A stretch of DNA of 5,602 bases from Bacteroidota bacterium (GCA_015490695.1 WFXK01000288.1:1-5602), one strand, 5' to 3'. Shown: positions 1-5,602, counted from the stretch's first letter. Numbers and translations are program-made. The notes: generated by a model from the letters alone, not told the origin.

Positions 1-60
1 GTATGGACACTGCTAAGCTGCTTAGCCTTATTAGGAATCGTTCCATTGTACTTTTTATAG
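1..60 (+). CDS. C-terminal end of a membrane protein (partial)
   Basis: Frame 1 is open from the first base to a TAG at 58-60 and gives 19 residues: VWTLLSCLALLGIVPLYFL. This is a single strongly hydrophobic stretch of the kind that ends many polytopic transporters, with almost nothing after the last membrane helix. The gene would be convergent with the minus-strand operon that ends at 116, leaving about 55 bases between the two stops. A multi-pass transporter is possible, but 19 residues cannot identify a family. The hydrophobicity and the sensible position of the stop support coding; a chance open frame of this length cannot be excluded. Confidence 0.5.
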   Translation, partial: VWTLLSCLALLGIVPLYFL

Positions 61-115
61 CTTAACTATCTTTTTAGCAATATCCAAGTTAATGCTCTTC
101 AAAAGTTTTACACCC

Positions 116-421
116 TTACAGATTTGTAAACCACTCCATAGGAATAGGCAGAATTTCTTTATAAAGTTCTTTGATACGCTCTTGAATCTTTTGTGTCAGC
201 TGCGTATAAGCGGCTGCGATGAGATTTTCCATAACGACTTTATCTTTTAGGAATTCTGGTTGGATTTTTACTTCTTTGATTTCATACGTCAGATTAGCTC
301 GGATTTTTAGCGTTCCTCCTCCAACAATCACTTCTACCTCTTCACTTTGAAGTCTTTCTTTGAGTTGATGGATTTTTTGTTGGATTTCTTTGGAATGTTT
401 TAATAGTTGGAAAATATTCAT
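116..421 (-). CDS. ybaB: YbaB/EbfC family nucleoid-associated protein
   Basis: The 101-residue product matches the YbaB/EbfC family in size and layout. Known members are small dimeric DNA-binding proteins that associate with the nucleoid. Residues 5-28 form a charged, glutamine-rich amphipathic helix of coiled-coil type. A Gly-Gly-Gly turn at 34-36 starts the central beta strands (GGGTLKIRANLTYEIKEVKI; the family typically has GGG followed by an alternating strand). Residues 55-59 (PEFLK) lead into the second long helix (62-89). A short C-terminal extension, LPIPMEWFTNL, replaces the glycine/methionine-rich tail of many relatives. The ATG overlaps the stop of the upstream secreted-protein gene as ATGA, so this is the last gene of the rplS operon and is probably expressed by coupling. 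The family call is firm; the DNA target and role here are unknown. Confidence 0.85.
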   Translation of the reverse strand: MNIFQLLKHSKEIQQKIHQLKERLQSEEVEVIVGGGTLKIRANLTYEIKEVKIQPEFLKDKVVMENLIAAAYTQLTQKIQERIKELYKEILPIPMEWFTNL

Positions 422-840
422 GGGTTTTGTGCTAATTGTTCGTAGCGGTCTCTGCTCATATAGCCGATGAGAATAGTAAGACAGCCTTCGCCCTTACGTA
501 AGCGTCCAACGATGGTATACTCTCCCGATGCTCCTAGGGACAAATCCCAAAAATCTTGATGGGACTGTGTAGTATAAAGCCGTACACCTGTAGGGTCGTA
601 AAGCTCAAAAATCACTTCGGTACCCTCATCGGCACAAGGAACAATGCGATAAGCCATACCGCTGTAAAGAAATACTTTCAATTTCGCGCTTTCTCCTTCA
701 AAGAGTTGTACTCTGTAGTATTGTCCATCGTATTCAAAGAAGCGTAAAGGGTGGTAACAGCGTCTTGCTGTACGATTACATTGCCCTTCTACCCGCGGTA
801 TGCATAACAACCCAATCACTATGAAAATAAGTGTTCTCAT
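418..840 (-). CDS. small secreted protein, predicted beta-sandwich, function unknown
   Basis: The product has 140 residues. It begins with a Sec signal peptide (MRT then a hydrophobic core at residues 4-14, and a plausible cleavage after VEG at 17-19), so the mature protein would start at Gln20 or Cys21. Cys13 lies inside the hydrophobic core and does not fit a lipobox (GLLC). The mature part has four cysteines (21, 28, 69, 120), enough for two disulfides, and alternating hydrophobic/polar strands: YYRVQLFEGESAKLKVFLYS, a YRIVPC segment, VIFELYDPTGVRLY and LTILIGY. I recall similar small secreted proteins with a YRIxxC segment and a FExYDxxGxxLY segment in Bacteroidota genomes, but I know no assigned function. 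The gene is joined by ATGA overlaps to the lipoprotein gene upstream and ybaB downstream. It is probably periplasmic or exported. A real gene is near certain; the fold is inference. Confidence 0.8.
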   Translation of the reverse strand: MRTLIFIVIGLLCIPRVEGQCNRTARRCYHPLRFFEYDGQYYRVQLFEGESAKLKVFLYSGMAYRIVPCADEGTEVIFELYDPTGVRLYTTQSHQDFWDLSLGASGEYTIVGRLRKGEGCLTILIGYMSRDRYEQLAQNP

Positions 841-1691
841 AAGGACTGCTTCAAAAGATTTTCTCTAACGTCTGTAATGACTTCGGCAATCGTTTGCATA
901 GCCCCTTCGGGGATATGAAAAGTATTTTTATTCTCTACAACGATTAAATTCCCAATCTTTTTTATTTGGGCTTTCCCACTATAACGGACCTCGATGGGTG
1001 AAAAGGCTTCGTCTAATTTGTTTAAATATAAGGTAACTAGCTTCGTACCCTCAGGGTTTTGTTCTAAACGCTTACGAATGACTTTTAAATAAAGTTTTTG
1101 TTCAGCAATTTTTTCTTTTAGGACTTTATTTTTTGTTTCCTGCCATCCTTTTGTTCCGATATAGAGACTTTCTATCCAACCACCAAATAAAATAAAATCT
1201 TTTAGATAGCTCATACCGCTTTGTTGTAATCGCTCTTGAACTTGACTATAAACTTTGGTAGCAATTTTAGTTAAGCTGTCGGTGTTTTCTTTATTTTTAT
1301 CAATGCGGTCTAATAATTTTTGGGTGAAAACGCCTTCTAAGTGAAGTTGGTGGCATAGCTCTTCTAGGGTTTTAAGGAGTTTGACGCTTTTTTGGGTTTG
1401 CTTAAAATGGAGAGCATAGGCTAAATCGGCGCTATACATGCCTAAAGCTAAGGCGTAATGGGTATTTTGGTTTAGGGAAGCTACAACATCTGTAGGAAGC
1501 AGCCAGTCATTATGAAAGGTTTCAAGGCTATTGAAAAGAATACGGATTTGTAAAGGTGAGGGGAGTAAATAGGGAGGGAACGAAGGAGTTTGTTTAGGTT
1601 TTTCTATAGTGTTGGATTGTAATTGTTCCTTAGGCGGTTGTTCTGAAGCGGTACAAGCAATTAAAAAAAGCAATAACCATGCGTACTTCAT
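837..1691 (-). CDS. uncharacterised lipoprotein, mostly helical
   Basis: The product has 284 residues. The N-terminus MKYAWLLLFLIAC is a short type II signal peptide with lipobox LIAC, so Cys13 should be lipidated. A Pro/Gln/Lys-rich linker follows to about residue 47. The rest is predicted helical, with landmark segments ALALGMYSADLAYA (80-93) and FGGWIESLYIG (169-179), and a charged helix at about 185-212 (KIAEQKLYLKVIRKRL). Only Glu17 lies near the lipidated cysteine, which is not enough to call a surface-export signal of the acidic type known in some Bacteroidota, so its side of the outer membrane is open. The two landmark segments look like a lipoprotein family I recall from other Bacteroidota, without known function. 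The start codon sits in the ATGA overlap with the rplS stop, and its own stop overlaps the next gene in the same way. Confidence 0.8.
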   Translation of the reverse strand: MKYAWLLLFLIACTASEQPPKEQLQSNTIEKPKQTPSFPPYLLPSPLQIRILFNSLETFHNDWLLPTDVVASLNQNTHYALALGMYSADLAYALHFKQTQKSVKLLKTLEELCHQLHLEGVFTQKLLDRIDKNKENTDSLTKIATKVYSQVQERLQQSGMSYLKDFILFGGWIESLYIGTKGWQETKNKVLKEKIAEQKLYLKVIRKRLEQNPEGTKLVTLYLNKLDEAFSPIEVRYSGKAQIKKIGNLIVVENKNTFHIPEGAMQTIAEVITDVRENLLKQSL

Positions 1692-2059
1692 GAATTTTGT
1701 GTTGTATTTTCTTCTTTTCTTTTAATGCGAGCAGCTTTTCCGTAGCGTTTACGTAAATAAAAGAGTCTTGCACGACGCACTTTCCCTCTACTTATGACTT
1801 CTATACGTTCAATAATAGGGGAGTGGATAGGAAAAATGCGTTCAACGGCAACGTCTCCAGAAATGTGCCGTACCGTAACCATTTCCGTTGCACCACTACC
1901 TCTTCGCTGTATTACCACCCCTTGATATTTTTGAATACGCTCTTTATCGCCTTCTTTAATACGTACATAAACGGCAATGGTATCTCCTGCCTTAAACTCC
2001 GGCAAATCTTTTCTAAGATAAGGGGCATGAATGAATTTTAAGGTTTCCTGCCAATTCAT
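1688..2059 (-). CDS. rplS: 50S ribosomal protein L19
   Basis: The 123-residue product is close to the usual L19 length of about 115-120. L19 binds the large subunit at the interface with the 30S subunit. Family landmarks are present in order: FKAGDTIAVYVRIKEGDKER (22-41), KYQGVVIQRRGSG (44-56), TVRHISGDVAVERIFPIHSP (62-81), IERIEVISRGKVRRARLFYL (83-102) and GKAARIK (107-113). The tail after 113 is a short polar extension. The usual Arg-Lys-Ile-Ser is Arg-His-Ile-Ser here, a mild variation. ATG at 2059 is the correct start, because the conserved N-terminal helix begins there and a promoter lies immediately upstream. Its stop overlaps the downstream lipoprotein start as ATGA, so L19 heads a four-gene operon. 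trmD and rpsP, common rplS neighbours in other bacteria, are not seen in this window. Confidence 0.97.
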   Translation of the reverse strand: MNWQETLKFIHAPYLRKDLPEFKAGDTIAVYVRIKEGDKERIQKYQGVVIQRRGSGATEMVTVRHISGDVAVERIFPIHSPIIERIEVISRGKVRRARLFYLRKRYGKAARIKRKEENTTQNS

Positions 2060-2066
2060 AGCGGTG

Positions 2067-2098
2067 CAAAGTAAGGAAAAAGCCGCTGTTTTTACAAA
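2067..2098 (-). promoter_or_regulatory. promoter of the rplS operon (Bacteroidota type)
   Basis: On the minus strand a -33 element TTTG (2098-2095) is followed by a 20-base spacer and the -7 element TTACTTTG (2074-2067), one mismatch from TAnnTTTG. The established Bacteroidota promoter pattern is TTTG or TTG, about 19-21 bases, then TAnnTTTG, so both elements and the spacing fit. Only 7 bases (CACCGCT) separate the -7 element from the rplS ATG, so the 5' leader would be only a few bases. The -33 element starts just 3 bases past the stop of the upstream pseudogene. Confidence 0.7.
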
Positions 2099-2100
2099 TA

Positions 2101-2849
2101 CTAATCAATAACTATAATACGTTTGCGTAAAAGCGTCGTTCCATAGGTACCTTCTTTTAACCTTAGTAAATAAGTTCCTTGTGGTAAGTGCATCAAGTAT
2201 AAGCGCTCTTTTTCTTTTGCAAGGGTTGCTTTAAATAAACGTTTGCCTTCAAAATCAAAGATTCCCAAAATAGCAGCAAATACTGGCTATTGCGGATTTC
2301 CACATTAACAAATCCATTATGAATTGTGGTTGGATAAACAAGGAGTTTCTCTGCGTAGTAAGGGTTTTCTACGACAATGAGCTGGGAGTAAGCGGTTGTT
2401 CCGTTACCGGCAGTATTGACCTCAATATCAAAAGGAGTACAATCAGGGAGGAGCCATGTGGAAATAATGATATAATAAGTTTGTCCTGCTGTAAGGGAAA
2501 CACACCCCAGCGAAGGATTGCCATCACTGCTAGTAGCACTAGCAATACAGTTAGTGATTGCTACATCAAGACAACCGTCTAAAACAAATAACCCAACCCA
2601 CGTATCAGTATTACTCAGATTAATACAAATACTTTGGTTTGTTGAAGGGGTATAAGCAAAAACGTAGCCCTCGCCGTTTATATAGCTGCTGTCTCAAGCA
2701 TCTACATTAGAGTAGTCGTCTCCTGTACCACAAGTCGTTAAACCCGTTTGAATAAACGGAAGGGACGTAATCACATGGGGACTGTTACACGTATTCTGGG
2801 CTTTAGCATAAAAATAAGCCCCTGCCGCAATTACCCAAATCCATCGCAT
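2101..2849 (-). pseudogene. T9SS-secreted protein with C-terminal sorting domain, broken by a stop and a frameshift
   Basis: Three pieces read as one protein of about 249 residues. Piece one (2849-2694) starts MRWIWVIAAGAYFYAKAQ, a Sec signal peptide, and then a cysteine-containing segment ending GTGDDYSNVDA at a TGA (2696-2694). Downstream in the same frame the protein continues (DSSYINGEGYVFAYTP, then WVGLFVLDGC and AGQTYYIIISTW), which is typical of beta-sandwich ectodomains of Bacteroidota exported proteins. Such domains normally have Cys at the TGA position (ACxSSYxxGExYVF). The frame then breaks at a run of three T (2280-2278, minus strand). Adding one T restores QYFAAILGIFDFEGKRLF, then LPQGTYLLRL and RKRIIV, which matches a type A T9SS sorting domain that starts at VYPTT. 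The final stop is TAG at 2103-2101. Intact flanking genes argue for true decay, but two sequencing errors remain possible. The role of the ancestral protein is unknown. Confidence 0.85.
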
Positions 2850-2856
2850 AGCGCAA

Positions 2857-2864
2857 CAAAAGTA
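2857..2864 (-). promoter_or_regulatory. -7 promoter element of the T9SS pseudogene
   Basis: The minus strand reads TACTTTTG, a perfect match to TAnnTTTG, and ends exactly 7 bases (TTGCGCT) before the ATG at 2849. No TTTG or TTG lies 19-21 bases further upstream. The promoter may therefore be weak, need an activator, or have lost its -33 element along with the gene. The element also supports ATG 2849 over the in-frame ATG at 2909, which lies upstream of it. Confidence 0.5.
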
Positions 2865-2871
2865 AATGAAA

Positions 2872-2922
2872 AACAATGTAATTGTTGTTGATTTATACGA
2901 TTGGTACAAATTTGTTCATGAA
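2872..2922. promoter_or_regulatory. cluster of short palindromes between divergent promoters (possible operator)
   Basis: Three inverted repeats sit between the two outward-facing promoters. The first is AACAAT-GTA-ATTGTT (2872-2886). The second is the perfect 10-base palindrome ACAAATTTGT (2906-2915). The third is TTCATGAA (2915-2922), sharing one base with the second. The first covers the place where the pseudogene promoter should have its -33 box. Short palindromes are common in AT-rich DNA, so an operator role is only a suggestion. Confidence 0.25.
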
Positions 2923-2963
2923 TAGTTGTTTGTTTAGTTTGAATGGTGTCTATCCAAAAATGA

Positions 2964-2995
2964 TTGAAAAGAGTGTGTAATTTTGTTTAAGTTTG
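2964..2995 (+). promoter_or_regulatory. promoter of the acyl-CoA dehydrogenase gene
   Basis: TTG (2964-2966), a 21-base spacer and TAAGTTTG (2988-2995) make a good Bacteroidota promoter. The -7 element ends 7 bases (CGCCGAT) before the ATG at 3003, the same distance as at rplS and at the pseudogene. A second perfect -7 match, TAATTTTG (2978-2985), lies ten bases upstream but has no -33 partner at normal spacing. It may be an alternative start-site selector or chance. Confidence 0.65.
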
Positions 2996-3002
2996 CGCCG
3001 AT

Positions 3003-4151
3003 ATGGACTTCCAGCTTAGTCAGGAGCATTTGATGATACGGGAGGCAGCAAGGGAGTTTGCCCAAAAAGAACTGCTGCCAGAAGTCATAGAACGCGATGA
3101 AAAACAAGAATTCCCTCAAAGTTTAGTCCAAAAAATGGCAGAAATGGGCTTTATGGGAATGATGGTAGACCCTAAGTACAACGGACAAGGCATGGATACT
3201 ATCGCTTATGTATTGGTCATGGAAGAGCTTTCTAAAGTGGACCCTTCCGCCAGCGTGATTGTCTCTGTACAAAACTCCTTAGTATGTTGGGCAATTGAAA
3301 CCTTCGGAACAGAAGAGCAAAAACAAAAGTACTTAACTAAATTAGCTACAGGCGAAATCATAGGCGCTTTTTGTCTTTCAGAACCGGAAGCAGGTAGTGA
3401 TGCAACACAACAAAGAACAACAGCTGAACCTAAAAACGGCTATTATCTGCTTAATGGCGTAAAAAACTGGATTACTAACGCCCAAAGGGCGGGCATCTAT
3501 CTTGTGTTTGCTCAATCTAACCCTGAAGCAGGACACCGAGGCATTAACTGCTTTATTGTAGAACGGGAGTGGAAAGGCGTTTCTGTTGGGAAAAAAGAAA
3601 ATAAAATGGGATTGAGAGGTTCAGACACCCATAGTATGCTTTTTACCGATGTAGAAGTTCCTGCTGAAAACCGTCTTGGAGAAGAAGGACAAGGGTTTAA
3701 GATTGCGATGAAGACTTTAGATGGCGGACGTATAGGGATTGCTGCACAAGCCTTAGGAATCGCCTCAGGCGCTTTTGAACTCGCTTTGCAATACGCTAAA
3801 ACCCGTAAAGCCTTCGGTAAACCCATCATTGAACACCAAGCTATCCAATTCAAATTAGCCGATATGGCAGTTAAAATAGAAAATGCCCGTTTGCTCTGTT
3901 TGAAAGCCGCATGGGATAAAGACCAAGGCAATCCTTATACCCTTAGTGCCTCCATGGCAAAACTCTATGCCGCAACCATCGCTAATGAAGTTACCCGCGA
4001 AGCCGTACAAATCCATGGAGGTTATGGCTATGTGAAAGAATACCATGTGGAACGCCTCATGCGAGATGCTAAAATCACAGAAATCTACGAAGGTACCAGT
4101 GAAATCCAACGTATCGTCATCGCACGCCAATTAGCAAAACTCTATGGATGA
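3003..4151 (+). CDS. acyl-CoA dehydrogenase (short-chain/butyryl-CoA type)
   Basis: The 382-residue product has the normal length of a soluble FAD-dependent acyl-CoA dehydrogenase. These enzymes make the alpha-beta double bond in the first step of fatty-acid beta-oxidation, or act on branched-chain acyl-CoAs, and pass electrons to electron-transfer flavoprotein. The N-terminal helical domain (1-115) leads to the first signature AFCLSEPEAGSDA (122-134). The middle beta domain includes WITNA (156-160) and MGLRGSDT (202-209). FAD-binding TRKAFGKPI is at 267-275, QIHGGYGY at 336-343, and Glu363 in IYEGTSEIQR is at the catalytic base position of short- and medium-chain enzymes. No key residue is missing. 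Exact chain length cannot be read from sequence. The start is fixed by the MDFQLSQEH-like N-terminus usual in the family and by the promoter 7 bases upstream. The stop overlaps the next start as ATGA. Confidence 0.95.
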   Translation: MDFQLSQEHLMIREAAREFAQKELLPEVIERDEKQEFPQSLVQKMAEMGFMGMMVDPKYNGQGMDTIAYVLVMEELSKVDPSASVIVSVQNSLVCWAIETFGTEEQKQKYLTKLATGEIIGAFCLSEPEAGSDATQQRTTAEPKNGYYLLNGVKNWITNAQRAGIYLVFAQSNPEAGHRGINCFIVEREWKGVSVGKKENKMGLRGSDTHSMLFTDVEVPAENRLGEEGQGFKIAMKTLDGGRIGIAAQALGIASGAFELALQYAKTRKAFGKPIIEHQAIQFKLADMAVKIENARLLCLKAAWDKDQGNPYTLSASMAKLYAATIANEVTREAVQIHGGYGYVKEYHVERLMRDAKITEIYEGTSEIQRIVIARQLAKLYG

Positions 4152-5581
4152 TTTACCTCCCCTACCTCATCTTAAGCCTGTTTTATCTAACTGCCTTTTG
4201 GACGACCATCATAGACCCCTATAGCGTCACTGCATTAGCACAACTTAGAAATTTTGTCTCCTCTTTCTTTTGGATAAAGGTTTCATGGCTGTTTTGGCAT
4301 GGTATAGGCGTCTATTTTCTACAACAATGGTTTAAGCTTTGGAATGTAACAGCTCGTAATGCCATCCTTTTAACCGTTTTGATTTTCTCTTTGCCATTAT
4401 ATGTTTTTATTGTTTTTCAACTCAAGTGGGAAGTAGTGTGGTTGCCTGCAGCGTTTGCAAGTCTCTATTTCGGACACGCTTTGTGGAAAATTCAAAAACC
4501 TCACTGGGCTGTAGCAGTACTATTTACACTCCTTTTGTTACGATGGCTCGCTCCAATGCACGTCTTTATAACCATGGGAATTTTAATTCTTATTTTTTCC
4601 TTTTCCATTGCTTATAAAATCCTACGGGTCGGTTTGCAAATATTTATTCTGCTGATAATAATTCTTTTCGCTTTGCTATTTCCAACAACGAATCCTTATG
4701 CGCTATTGCTTTCTTTTCCCTTAGCTTTGGGCATGAGTTGGCTACCCTGGGGGATTGCTTTTTTGGTAATTCTTAGTGTAGATAAAGGTAACTTTTTCCA
4801 TGCTAAAAAGCCGAATTATTCCCAAAAGTGGCTATGGATAGCGGGTTTTTCCTTTTGTTTCCTCGTCGCTTTATTATGGAGAGATAGTGGACTTATGCTC
4901 TTAGCATTCCCCTTCTTTTTATGCCTTTATGAAGATACCTTAAAAAGTCTGCAATCACGCAATGCTTTTTCTTTACTCAACCGTTTGAGTATGGGGCTTT
5001 GGATATGGCTTAGTGTCGTTTTTGTTTTTTATCTTTATCTAAGTCGTCATACTACTTTTAAAGGATTGTGGTTGCAATGGTTAGTCATTGGTGGATTATG
5101 GATTGGTTATTGGCTTGTAGGATTCTTAGGTCAAAGTGAACAATTTCGCTTTTACTATGCTACTTTTATCGCTACTATTGGAATCAATCTTATTATGGTT
5201 ACGCAATTGTTCCCTTATGCTACGGAGTTACAACCTGAAGTGACTTTGTATCGTTTAGAACAAATTGATAAGAATTTTTATCGGCGACTTTATATTTACG
5301 AAGCACCTTTGCATCTTCTTCCTGCTTATACGCACAAAACGTATCGCTATTTGCCCGATGTGCAGACCTTGAAACACATCAATACGCAAAATACTTTATG
5401 GCTTTATACTTCAGCAAAAGGGTACGTAGCGCTTTTAGACCATGGTGCTTTGTTTCAGAACGTAGAAGAGCTTTGGTATTATGATTTGCGTCAAGGGTGG
5501 TTTGCCTTGTTTTGGAAAGACAAACCTTCTTTACAGCCATTTTATTTAGTTTACATGCCACTGCAGTCATGGATGCCGTAA
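4148..5581 (+). CDS. polytopic membrane protein, GT39/GT-C-like layout, function unknown
   Basis: The product has 477 residues. From 1 to about 355 it is a run of roughly 11-13 hydrophobic helices (for example 3-20, 71-92, 119-133, 136-156, 160-178, 227-244, 246-262, 281-299, 307-328, 336-354). A soluble domain of about 120 residues follows (VTLYRLEQIDKNFYRRLYIY to the end). The layout, a segment LLWRDSGLMLLAFPFFLCLY (242-261) resembling the KGP-LL-P helix of GT39 glycosyltransferases, and a C-terminal part built around a short YTHKTYRYLPD segment recall the lipid-linked-sugar transferase family that includes ArnT. The usual Asp-Glu catalytic pair after the first helix is not visible; the corresponding loop reads TTIIDPYS. 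It could be a divergent or inactive relative, or an unrelated polymerase-like membrane protein. It is coupled by ATGA to the acyl-CoA dehydrogenase. It is certainly a membrane protein; the family is a guess. Confidence 0.7.
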   Translation: MIYLPYLILSLFYLTAFWTTIIDPYSVTALAQLRNFVSSFFWIKVSWLFWHGIGVYFLQQWFKLWNVTARNAILLTVLIFSLPLYVFIVFQLKWEVVWLPAAFASLYFGHALWKIQKPHWAVAVLFTLLLLRWLAPMHVFITMGILILIFSFSIAYKILRVGLQIFILLIIILFALLFPTTNPYALLLSFPLALGMSWLPWGIAFLVILSVDKGNFFHAKKPNYSQKWLWIAGFSFCFLVALLWRDSGLMLLAFPFFLCLYEDTLKSLQSRNAFSLLNRLSMGLWIWLSVVFVFYLYLSRHTTFKGLWLQWLVIGGLWIGYWLVGFLGQSEQFRFYYATFIATIGINLIMVTQLFPYATELQPEVTLYRLEQIDKNFYRRLYIYEAPLHLLPAYTHKTYRYLPDVQTLKHINTQNTLWLYTSAKGYVALLDHGALFQNVEELWYYDLRQGWFALFWKDKPSLQPFYLVYMPLQSWMP

Positions 5582-5602
5582 GATATGGAATGCAAGTAGC
5601 AT
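5569..5602 (+). CDS. possible start of the next gene (partial)
   Basis: An ATG at 5569, overlapping the last 13 bases of the membrane-protein gene in another frame, opens a frame reading MDAVRYGMQVA to the window edge. A second in-frame ATG is at 5590. Overlapping starts are the rule in this window, which makes a coupled downstream gene plausible, but eleven residues do not identify anything and no promoter is seen. Confidence 0.3.
   Translation, partial: MDAVRYGMQVA

Noticed and set aside
12..26. Perfect hairpin GCTAAGC-T-GCTTAGC
   Set aside because: It lies within the apparent coding end of the first gene and is not followed by a T run on either strand, so it is not called a terminator.
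57..92. Possible terminator between the convergent genes (ATAG/CTAT stem followed by CTTTTT at 70-75; TTAACT/AGTTAA pair at 62-67 and 87-92)
   Set aside because: The stems are only 4-6 base pairs, nearly all A-T, and one loop is 19 bases long; too weak to call.
1823..2041. Plus-strand open frame antisense to rplS
   Set aside because: It is a shadow of a highly conserved ribosomal protein gene with no independent support.
2319..2582. 87-codon plus-strand open frame
   Set aside because: It lies antisense to the T9SS pseudogene, whose minus-strand reading is clearly protein-like; the plus reading has no recognisable features.
2101..2849. Selenoprotein or alternative genetic code explanation for the TGA
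   Set aside because: Other genes here use TGA as a normal stop (five gene ends: rplS, the lipoprotein, the secreted protein, the dehydrogenase, and consistent overlaps), no convincing SECIS hairpin is seen, and a separate frameshift also damages the gene.
2850..2909. Upstream in-frame ATG at 2909 for the T9SS gene
   Set aside because: It would add 20 residues before a good signal peptide and would place the TAnnTTTG element inside the coding region; ATG 2849 fits better.
3512..3931. 139-codon open frame on the minus strand inside the acyl-CoA dehydrogenase gene
   Set aside because: It is antisense to an unmistakable enzyme gene, has no promoter or family resemblance, and fits codon-bias shadowing.

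Overview
The window looks like chromosomal DNA from a member of the Bacteroidota. Four things point there: AT-rich DNA with no clear Shine-Dalgarno sequences at the gene starts; -7 promoter elements of the TAnnTTTG type typical of this phylum; a secreted protein gene ending in a type IX secretion (T9SS) C-terminal sorting domain; and small envelope proteins of Bacteroidota style. I cannot place it to genus from sequence alone.

Layout. Bases 1-60 are the last codons of a plus-strand membrane protein, convergent with a four-gene minus-strand operon. In transcription order that operon is rplS (ribosomal protein L19, 2059-1688), a lipoprotein (1691-837), a small secreted protein (840-418) and a YbaB/EbfC-family nucleoid-associated protein (421-116). 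All three junctions are 4-base ATGA overlaps, so the genes are almost certainly co-transcribed and probably translationally coupled. rplS has its own well-formed promoter (2067-2098).

Upstream of rplS on the same strand (2101-2849) lies a broken gene for a T9SS-secreted protein. Read as DNA it is complete: signal peptide, cysteine-rich beta domain and C-terminal sorting domain. It carries a TGA exactly where a cysteine is expected, and a one-base deletion in a short T run just inside the sorting domain.

A 153-base divergent intergenic region (2850-3002) holds outward-facing TAnnTTTG elements and several small palindromes. To its right an acyl-CoA dehydrogenase (3003-4151) is followed, again with an ATGA overlap, by a large polytopic membrane protein with a soluble C-terminal domain (4148-5581). 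The latter resembles GT-C/GT39 glycosyltransferases in layout but lacks a clear acidic catalytic motif. A further gene may begin at 5569 and run out of the window.

The most notable signals are the doubly damaged T9SS gene, an identical TAnnTTTG-N7-ATG arrangement before all three promoter-proximal start codons (implying nearly leaderless mRNAs), and the tight coupling of L19 to two uncharacterised envelope proteins. I see no CRISPR array, insertion sequence, tRNA or rRNA gene, and no clear new defence or mobile system.
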